This document shows positions 7,044 to 12,001 of a stretch of 12,001 nt of DNA, piece by piece. The notes below the pieces were generated by a model. The model made no database searches and had not been told where the DNA came from. It worked only from the letters and a program-made list of their open reading frames with translations. Made by a program: the position numbers and the translations under genes. Source of the stretch: JAWVZB01 sp033722375 (GTDB lineage: Bacteria > Actinomycetota > Nitriliruptoria > Nitriliruptorales > Nitriliruptoraceae); the NCBI GenBank assembly GCA_033722375.1, contig JAWVZB010000095.1:1-12001 (forward strand), read 5' to 3'. Every line of letters begins with the position of its first letter. The first letter of the stretch is position 1.

Positions 7044-7730
7044 CTAGGTTCCCGGACCGGCTGCAGCGCGGGACACCGGCCGCTGGCCAGGCTCGATGAA
7101 CGTCACGACCTCCACGACCGCGGGCTCGGTGGGGAAGTCCGAGATCCCCACCCCGAGACCGGGCTGCATCGCCTCGAGCGCGCCCGCGTCACGGCCATGG
7201 ACGGACAGCTTCCCCGCGACGACGGGGCGGTGGCCGTCGACGCTGTACCACTCCCGCCGCCCCGAGCGGGTCGTCCCCGCCAGCCTCACACCGTCTGCGC
7301 CCTCGAGGAGCAGTTCTCCGAGCGGTCCGACCAGGCGGTTCTCGAGCTCGATCCACCAGCGCTGCCGCCGCAGCCAGCGCGGCCGCAGCTCGAAGACCCT
7401 CGACCGCCAGCTCGGCTCACCGATCTCGAGCTGGAGGCCCAGCGGATCCGCCCGCACCTCCAACATCGTGCCGTCCCAGGCACTCCGGACCTCGGCCACC
7501 CTGACGTCGTCGAAGGAGTACAGGTCGGAGACGTAGTCGGCGATGTCGCCGCCGGGGGCCAGCAGGACCCGCTCGCCCCCCGGCGTGAGCCACATCACAT
7601 CGGCGAACCCACCGAGCGGCGAGCGGCGCCAGAGTCCGACGACGACCTGGTCCCCCGACCGGAAGCGCGCACCGGCGATGCAGCCTTCGAACCGGTCCAG
7701 ACTCCCTCTCACCACGTCAGCGGCGCTCAC
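7044..7730 (-). CDS. Conserved-looking hypothetical protein
   Basis: I do not recognise this protein of about 228 aa. It has no signal peptide, membrane span or Cys motif. It alternates beta-like stretches with a notable GGFADVMWLTPGGERVLLAP segment (40-59) and a Trp/Arg-rich central stretch, RPRWLRRQRWWIELENRLVG (117-135). The codon use is typical of the genome and the reading frame is long and well filled. The start is uncertain: the GTG at 7730 overlaps the upstream small gene by 14 bases, while GTGs at 7715 and 7712 come just after that gene's stop, and none has a strong ribosome site. It is the third gene of a tight operon with the two small membrane proteins, so a shared role at or near the membrane is possible. 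Confidence 0.7.
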   Translation of the reverse strand: MSAADVVRGSLDRFEGCIAGARFRSGDQVVVGLWRRSPLGGFADVMWLTPGGERVLLAPGGDIADYVSDLYSFDDVRVAEVRSAWDGTMLEVRADPLGLQLEIGEPSWRSRVFELRPRWLRRQRWWIELENRLVGPLGELLLEGADGVRLAGTTRSGRREWYSVDGHRPVVAGKLSVHGRDAGALEAMQPGLGVGISDFPTEPAVVEVVTFIEPGQRPVSRAAAGPGT

Positions 7731-7896
7731 GGCCGGTCGGCCCGGCGTCACCCGTCCCGGAGAAGGTGCCGCTCCGTGCGTAGTTGTCACCGCGCTCGTC
7801 CCAGCGGTGCATGCTGTCGAGTGCCGCGAGGACGACACCGAGTGCCCCGAGGAGGAAGACGATGGCGCCGATGCTGAAGAGCAGGCCGTTGCTCAT
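7717..7896 (-). CDS. Small single-span membrane protein
   Basis: This 59-aa protein has one hydrophobic segment (about 5-26, LLFSIGAIVFLLGALGVVLA) followed by a charged, Gly/Thr/Arg-rich tail likely in the cytoplasm. The ATG at 7896 overlaps the stop of the preceding 73-aa gene as ATGA, a standard sign of translational coupling. A longer in-frame reading begins upstream, but its extra residues are just the antisense of the neighbour's coding sequence. Unknown function. Confidence 0.65.
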   Translation of the reverse strand: MSNGLLFSIGAIVFLLGALGVVLAALDSMHRWDERGDNYARSGTFSGTGDAGPTGRERR

Positions 7897-8114
7897 CGGC
7901 GCTCGCCTCCGGCGAGCACCAAGGCCCCCAGGGAGAACAGCGAGGGAACCCAGAGCCCGACGAAGATCGCCTGCTCGGGCTCGTCCAGAAGGAACCACAA
8001 CGAGACCGACAGCAGGAAGGCCACCGTGCCGGCAACGAGGAACGCGATCCGCGCGTAGGTCCGGCGCCCGGCACTACGAGCCGCAGCGGCCAGACGGCGT
8101 CTCGAGTCGTGCAT
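7893..8114 (-). CDS. Small two-span membrane protein
   Basis: This 73-aa protein has a basic N-terminus (residues 5-25 carry six Arg) and two hydrophobic segments, about 26-44 and 52-68, joined by the short acidic loop LDEPEQ. That predicts a hairpin in the membrane with both ends inside. The ATG at 8114 is preferred because AGGAG lies 8 bases upstream; the ATG at 8120 is too close to that site. It is the first gene of the three-gene minus-strand operon and overlaps the next by 4 bases. No family recognised. Confidence 0.65.
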   Translation of the reverse strand: MHDSRRRLAAAARSAGRRTYARIAFLVAGTVAFLLSVSLWFLLDEPEQAIFVGLWVPSLFSLGALVLAGGERR

Positions 8115-8643
8115 CCCCATCGCTCCTGAGCGGCGTCGATGGGGTTTCGACACCGATCACCGGATGGATGGTCGCGCCTTCGACCGCGAGGGCACAGCGA
8201 CTTGGATGCTGAGCTGGGAGGCAGGGGCTCGAACTCTAGGGGTGCCGTGTTCGGGGGTGGCCTGAAGTGCTGGATCGTGCTCTGACGTGCAGAGACGCGA
8301 AGTACGGGTCCGGTGAGTTTCCCGCCGTGACGGGTGCTCCCGCACGGTTCGGTGTCACGGCGGTGTCACGGGAAGCCTATATGCGGCCCTTCTCGATGAT
8401 CGAGGGGGAGGGTGAGCTGACGAGGCGCCGACAGATGCGCTGAAGTGACGTATGGCCCCGCGAGACTTGGTGGTGACTGCCAACCGAGTCGGAACGGCTG
8501 TTGAGTCGCGGCACGTGCTCATGTGGCTGTCCTGCGGCAGACGTAGGACGTGACCGCGGGGGTTCGGGAATCAGATCAGCGGCTGCTTCACTTTAGTGTA
8601 TTCGACGGGGAAGGCGACTCTTCGTCGTGGCCAACGTATGCGA
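8115..8643. other. 529-base stretch without a supported gene
   Basis: All six frames are short or frequently interrupted, and no protein signature was recognised. The left end should contain the promoter of the small membrane protein operon. It contains an 11-bp perfect tandem repeat (8350-8371) and a tRNA-3'-end-like fragment (8215-8239, minus). GC content falls gradually toward 8640, where the AT-richer protease pair begins, so this may be the border of an inserted segment. Confidence 0.6.
8350..8371. repeat. Two tandem 11-bp repeats, each with a GTGTCAC dyad
   Basis: CGGTGTCACGG occurs twice in perfect tandem (8350-8360 and 8361-8371). Each copy contains a GTG-T-CAC dyad, and the centres are 11 bases apart, about one helical turn, as in paired regulator sites. 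It is not obviously next to a start codon. Confidence 0.45.
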
Positions 8644-9225
8644 CTAGCGCTTCCCTGAACCCTCAAGAGTAATCAGCGCACATAGGCTTTCGCGCGCAAG
8701 AGTGCAGATCCTGTACTGGCCTTCAGAAATGTCGGTGGGCACCAATAAACGGTCCGGTCCAGGCCCTGATACACGTACTGCTGGAACCGAAAAGTTCGTG
8801 GGAACGTCCTGGAACGATACGAAGTCTGGCTCGCCGCCATTCGCATCAGAAAATAGGTAATATCGGTTCTTCCAGTCCCCCGAGTGCTGCTCCTGCAACA
8901 CAAAGTAGGTACCACGAGGAGTTTCGTTGGGAAATATCGCTTCTACGAATTCTCCCGGCGAAGGATTCGCTGGGATTATGATCATCAGTTCATCACTCGC
9001 GCCTGGCACCGAGGGATCTGTACTCCGTGGTGCAGAATCGCCCTGCCCAGCGTCGTCAGCGCGGAACGATGACTCGGCGTTGGGCTCCAAGACAGTCACA
9101 TCCCCATAGAAGCTTCGCCATATCAGGGCAAATACTATCGCTATCAGTACCACTCCGGCGCCTATCAGAGCGCGCTTAAGCTTCTGACGGCTCGCTATCC
9201 CATCTTCGGCGGACAGAGAAGGCAC
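8644..9225 (-). CDS. Membrane-anchored protein with extracytoplasmic domain, partner of the protease gene
   Basis: This 193-aa protein starts with a short basic cytoplasmic segment, then one transmembrane helix (about 18-37). A Ser/Asp/Pro-rich linker (about 45-78) leads to a compact beta-rich domain (about 79-188), which should lie outside the cell. In that domain C174 (YRICTL) and C182 (LCALITL) are placed to form a disulfide. Other notable stretches are PRGTYFVLQEQ and SGPGPDRLLVPTDI. The GTG at 9225 has AAGGGA 5 bases upstream, and the gap from the protease stop is only 9 bases, so the two genes form one transcript. The base composition is lower in GC than the housekeeping genes. Function unknown: it could anchor, inhibit, activate or be a substrate of the protease, but none of these is shown by sequence. 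Confidence 0.8.
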   Translation of the reverse strand: MPSLSAEDGIASRQKLKRALIGAGVVLIAIVFALIWRSFYGDVTVLEPNAESSFRADDAGQGDSAPRSTDPSVPGASDELMIIIPANPSPGEFVEAIFPNETPRGTYFVLQEQHSGDWKNRYYLFSDANGGEPDFVSFQDVPTNFSVPAVRVSGPGPDRLLVPTDISEGQYRICTLARESLCALITLEGSGKR

Positions 9226-9234
9226 CCTAATCCC

Positions 9235-10485
9235 TTATCCCTTTTTGGTGACAACTCCAAACTGTATCTCAACATTTTGTATCTTGCTATATACCGGGTG
9301 ACTATTGCTTGTTAGGTGACCGTGGTGAATGCCAAAGGCGCGATCGGAGTAGAACCACGGGCCCCCACTGTCTCCACCCACCGACTTTCCGCGGTCGACT
9401 TCAACCATGTTACTTGCCGTTACCCATTGTCCGTTCCACTTGAACGTGACAGACATATAGCTGTCATAGATGTACCCGCAGGAGTAACCAGATGAACGCC
9501 CGTAGTGGCATACATAAGTCCCAACAGCATGGCCGCCACTATTAGGCTCGCGAGACTTTACTACGCGACGAAAGTTCGTATTTGACCAAAATTCCGGCAC
9601 TTCTACGTGGGAAGTCGTATGCCATTCAATGTCGCCACGACTCCCAATATGCTCACCAGCCCAGGGGGCGGAATATACTGTCACTGCTGCGCCCGATGTA
9701 TCGTTCTCTTCAATCTTATTGAGACCCTCACAGTGGCCGGCAGTCGATACCCCCTCTACTCCGTCACTGCTGCGGGTTACCGAGAAGCCACTGGTGCACC
9801 ATCGGTCGCTATCCTTTCGCATCCAGGCACCGCCATAGGTGTGGGCTGGCTCGACTAGATTGGATCCAGCTGGCCATTCGATCACAGTCAGCATGTCAGC
9901 GGTGATTGCGAAGTCACGCAAGTTGCTAACAAGATTATCGATGAGTTCTTTACCGGTCGGTGAGTCTGCATCGCTACCCAACGCAACCTCTATCGAAAAG
10001 TTCTGGGACCGAATGTCGGACTTCACGACCGCTTCACCCAAGCCCATCGCCACCAGTGCCCCTGCAATAGCCTCCCTCCGTACAGAGATGTCAGCCTCCG
10101 ACCACTGAAGGCCTCCAACCAGTTCGAGGTGTCTCATCCCCAAGTCGGCTAGACGTTCATGGGCTTCCGACGGTACATCGCCGCGGAAGAAGACCCGTCC
10201 TGACAGACGATCGGGCGAATCAAATTCGACGCCTGCTAAAGAAGCCAAGGTTTCTCTTGACAGGGACTCGACGAATTCGGTGGTCTCCCGTTGAAGTCTG
10301 ACTTGATCAAGCACTAGCTCCAGCGGCTGGTTGTATTGGGTTGCAATCTCTGTTGCGTCAATAAGAGTGGCCTCATCCGTTGTGAGAACCGGAACAGGAT
10401 TGACGGTTTCCTGTTCGTCTGCCAAGGCGGTTGTGGCGCTGAGCAGAACGGCTGCCATGATAATGAAAGAAAAGCGTCGAAGCAT
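9235..10485 (-). CDS. Secreted streptogrisin-like (S1 family) serine protease precursor
   Basis: This 416-aa preproenzyme has a signal peptide (basic MLRRF, hydrophobic core about 6-18, likely cleavage after ALA near residue 22). A pro-region of about 190 residues follows, then a chymotrypsin-fold domain (about 215-416). The triad is complete: H251 in STAGHC, D285 in RGDIEWH and S373 in GGDSGGP. Four cysteines, C230/C252 and C326/C336, match the two disulfides expected in the streptogrisin/alpha-lytic group, the second in YVCHYGRSSGYSCGYI. The pro-region is acidic and is not the standard alpha-lytic pro-domain as far as I can see. The ATG at 10485 is chosen over 10524 because AGGGGA lies 5 bases upstream and a clean signal peptide starts there. 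The gene is AT-richer than its surroundings (about 38% GC over 9241-9300), consistent with transfer. TTGACT on the minus strand (10538-10543) could be a -35 element. Confidence 0.93.
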   Translation of the reverse strand: MLRRFSFIIMAAVLLSATTALADEQETVNPVPVLTTDEATLIDATEIATQYNQPLELVLDQVRLQRETTEFVESLSRETLASLAGVEFDSPDRLSGRVFFRGDVPSEAHERLADLGMRHLELVGGLQWSEADISVRREAIAGALVAMGLGEAVVKSDIRSQNFSIEVALGSDADSPTGKELIDNLVSNLRDFAITADMLTVIEWPAGSNLVEPAHTYGGAWMRKDSDRWCTSGFSVTRSSDGVEGVSTAGHCEGLNKIEENDTSGAAVTVYSAPWAGEHIGSRGDIEWHTTSHVEVPEFWSNTNFRRVVKSREPNSGGHAVGTYVCHYGRSSGYSCGYIYDSYMSVTFKWNGQWVTASNMVEVDRGKSVGGDSGGPWFYSDRAFGIHHGHLTSNSHPVYSKIQNVEIQFGVVTKKG

Positions 10486-10545
10486 CAAGATCCCCTGTCC
10501 CCGTGAGCTGACGTACTGTCGCACTCTCGATACGGAAAGTCAATC

Positions 10546-10785
10546 AAGTCCGACGGGACGGTCGACCGGTTCACCTACGGCACCGACCCCCACGGGTCAA
10601 TCTCGCTGCTACTCGACGACGCCGACAGCCCCAAACCACCTACGGCTACCAGCCCTAAGGCGCCGACGACCCCACCCTCACCAATGAGATCGACCCCGCC
10701 ACCGGCACGCCCACCGACGACACCAACCCCCTCAACCCCTACCGCTACACCTCCAAACGGCTCGACGGCGGCACCGGCACAGTCG
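10546..10785 (+). pseudogene. RHS/YD-repeat protein remnant (plus strand)
   Basis: A plus-strand fragment of the conserved RHS core, near the end before the variable tip. It reads DGTVDRFTYGTDPHGSISLL in one frame from 10552. After a frameshift at about 10633-10636 it reads TTYGYQP, then a TAA at 10656-10658 where PYG would be expected. It continues with a DPATGTP stretch and NPLNPYRYTSKRLDGGTGT to about 10785. At least one frameshift and one nonsense codon, plus the missing N-terminal thousand or so residues and missing toxin tip, make it a decayed fragment. It begins about where the AT-rich protease segment ends, so that segment may have been inserted next to or into RHS DNA. Confidence 0.75.
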
Positions 10786-10789
10786 GCAA

Positions 10790-11150
10790 GAACTTCTCGC
10801 AGGCGATGTCGTGTTCGTAGTAGCGCTGTCCCATCTTGTACAGGCCGGTCTGGTCGAGGTAGGCGGCGGCGAACCGCCAGAGGTTGACCACGTCTGTGCC
10901 TTCGAGGACGGTGGTGTTCCCGTAAGGCTCGTAGCTGTAGCGGGCGAGGACGGTCCCGCCGACGCGGTGACGGCGGTGATGGAGCCGATGCCGTCCGCGA
11001 GGTAGTAGCGGTTGTCGGTGGGGGTGCGGGCGGCGAGCAGCCGTCCTGCGGGGTCGCGGGTGTAGTAGGTGGTGGTCCCGGCCACGGTCTCGCTCGAGAT
11101 CCCGAGCGTGCTGTGACCGAAGGGGTGGTGGAGATCTCGGCGTCGGGGTT
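10790..11150 (-). pseudogene. Second RHS/YD-repeat remnant (minus strand)
   Basis: A minus-strand RHS core fragment unlike the plus-strand one. It reads FGHSTLGISSETVAGTTTYY, then RDPAGRLLAARTPTDNRYYL and ADGIGSITAVTA in one frame. After a frameshift at about 10955-10965 it continues GGTVLARYSYEPYG, then VVNLWRFAAAYLDQTGLYKM and GQRYYEHDI. YxxDGxGS and YKMGxRYYxxDI are typical of RHS-associated core ends, where a refolding cage precedes a variable toxin. Another frame change lies near 11120-11125, upstream of which the alternative frame reads CVDNPDAEISTTP. The normal core ending and any toxin are missing: it meets the opposite-strand remnant at about 10785-10800. Confidence 0.75.
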
Positions 11151-11184
11151 GTCTACGCATCTGAGCCCGGGCAGGCAGGTGCTG

Positions 11185-11541
11185 TCACCGCCGCAGCTGG
11201 TCTCGAAGCGGTGCGGTGCTGGTGCGTTCGGTCTGGCCCGCGCCGCCGGTCCACAGCGACTCTCGGAACGCGAGCCAGTCGGTGACCGGGTCGTGGTGGA
11301 CGCGGAGCTCGTCGAGCGGGTGTAGGGCGCGTCGTTGGGGGACGCTGAGCAGCTCGTGCCGGATTTGTCCTGCGGGGTAGCGGGTGTTGAGTCCCCATGC
11401 GGCGCTCAGCGCCCCGACAAGCGCGAGCCGGAAGGCCTCCCAGTCGACGGGGTGGCTGAGGCGGCGTTCCATCTCAAGACGTAGAAACTGCTCACGCTCG
11501 ATCCACGCGAGCTCCTCGGGTCCGATCCCGTTCTCGAACAA
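11185..11541 (-). CDS. Possible hypothetical protein beside the RHS remnant
   Basis: This is a 118-aa open frame that reads like protein: acidic/hydrophobic helical stretches such as GPEELAWIEREQFLRLEMER and WEAFRLALVGALSAAWGLN, then HPLDELRVHHDPVTDWLAFR. A TTG at 11541 with a weak G-rich upstream site is the best start I can see. The frame stays open further upstream to 11742, but that part is Pro/Arg-rich and looks non-coding. It is followed on the same strand by the broken minus-strand RHS fragment. It could be a remnant of an RHS-associated gene or a chance open frame in GC-rich DNA. No family recognised. Confidence 0.35.
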   Translation of the reverse strand: MFENGIGPEELAWIEREQFLRLEMERRLSHPVDWEAFRLALVGALSAAWGLNTRYPAGQIRHELLSVPQRRALHPLDELRVHHDPVTDWLAFRESLWTGGAGQTERTSTAPLRDQLRR

Positions 11542-12001
11542 GCACCCACCCCGATTCCGGTCACTGCCGGAAGGTGCGGAGGTCGGGGCCTTGTGTCTCG
11601 GTCGACGTCCCGGGGCTTGTGGAGGAGCGCCAGGGCGGGGCCGGGTCTGTGCGCTCACCGCACAAGCGAGGCATCGGACGGCGGCGGTTCTCGAAGTCGT
11701 CGCGTGCGGAACCAGCCGGTATCCGCCGCCACTGGCTGTCATCGGCCATCACGAGCTAGCATCGAAACAGCCGAAAACTGAAGAAACAAAGCCTGTAACG
11801 GCAAGCTGCACTGCTTGCGCAACAAGCATCGGCAGCACATGCTCGGGCTCATGGCCGACACGCAGATCGCACACAGACTGCGTGTCACGATCTCTGGCAG
11901 CGTGCGATGATGCGCGCTGGTGGCGGGGGCGTGGTCTGACCCTCTCACAGACCGGCCGTGGTGCCTTGTGCTAGATCCGTCGGCCGCGTCCGCCGTCACT
12001 C
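11542..12001. other. 460-base right-end stretch without a supported gene
   Basis: Open frames here are short, Arg/Pro/Ser-rich and typical of GC-rich shadows. A locally A-rich run (11761-11800) and a small hairpin (GCAAGC/GCTTGC, 11801-11818, 6-base loop) are the only visible structure. It may be the degraded flank of the RHS debris or the upstream region of a gene beyond the right edge. Confidence 0.5.

Noticed and set aside
8157..8345. 62-codon minus-strand open frame
   Set aside because: It is Arg/Thr/Ser-rich with no ribosome site of note and no recognisable feature, in a region that otherwise looks non-coding.
8133..8400. Possible tmRNA (a GGGTTTCGAC at about 8140 resembles the tmRNA 5' end)
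   Set aside because: No tag reading frame ending in ALAA-like residues and no matching 3' acceptor strand in the right orientation. The tRNA-like fragment nearby is on the opposite strand.
11739..11999. 86-codon minus-strand open frame at the right end
   Set aside because: No ribosome site, mixed low-complexity composition, and no homology recognised. Treated as a chance frame.

Overview
The window is high-GC DNA from an actinobacterium. The evidence is the GC-rich codon use (third positions mostly G or C), the frequent GTG starts, a DUF4191 gene, and the gene order glmU-prs-...-rplY(ctc)-pth known from mycobacteria and other actinobacteria. The style of the RHS remnants and the unfamiliar accessory proteins make me lean to a deep-branching lineage (Nitriliruptoria/Acidimicrobiia-like). 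That is an impression and was not tested.

Region 1 (1-6392, all minus strand) is a compact housekeeping operon, transcribed from right to left: glmU (UDP-GlcNAc synthesis), prs (PRPP synthesis), an O6-alkylguanine-DNA alkyltransferase, rplY/ctc (ribosomal protein L25 with a long Glu-rich tail), pth (peptidyl-tRNA hydrolase), a DUF4191 membrane protein, a NarL-type response regulator, and a polytopic membrane protein cut by the left edge. Genes overlap or abut at glmU/prs, pth/DUF4191 and DUF4191/regulator, which suggests translational coupling. The only sizeable internal gap, 3197-3403, holds a strong GC hairpin.

Region 2 (6393-8114) has a divergent intergenic region with a perfect 14-bp palindrome, a plus-strand zinc-ribbon protein, and then a converging minus-strand operon. 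That operon encodes two tiny overlapping membrane proteins and a 228-aa protein of unknown function.

Region 3 (8115-12001) is accessory. A 529-base gene-free stretch contains an 11-bp tandem repeat and a fragment resembling a tRNA 3' end. A visibly AT-richer minus-strand pair follows (8644-10485): a secreted streptogrisin-like serine protease with a full catalytic triad and a long pro-region, and, 9 bp downstream, a single-span membrane-anchored protein with an extracytoplasmic domain. The right flank of this pair is debris of two different RHS/YD-repeat proteins lying tail to tail in opposite orientations, each broken by frameshifts or a stop. Beyond it are a possible 118-aa ORF and a 460-base stretch with no supported gene.

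The best candidate for something undescribed is the protease plus membrane-anchored partner, apparently a transferred module beside RHS wreckage. I found no CRISPR array, complete tRNA, rRNA, integrase or transposase.
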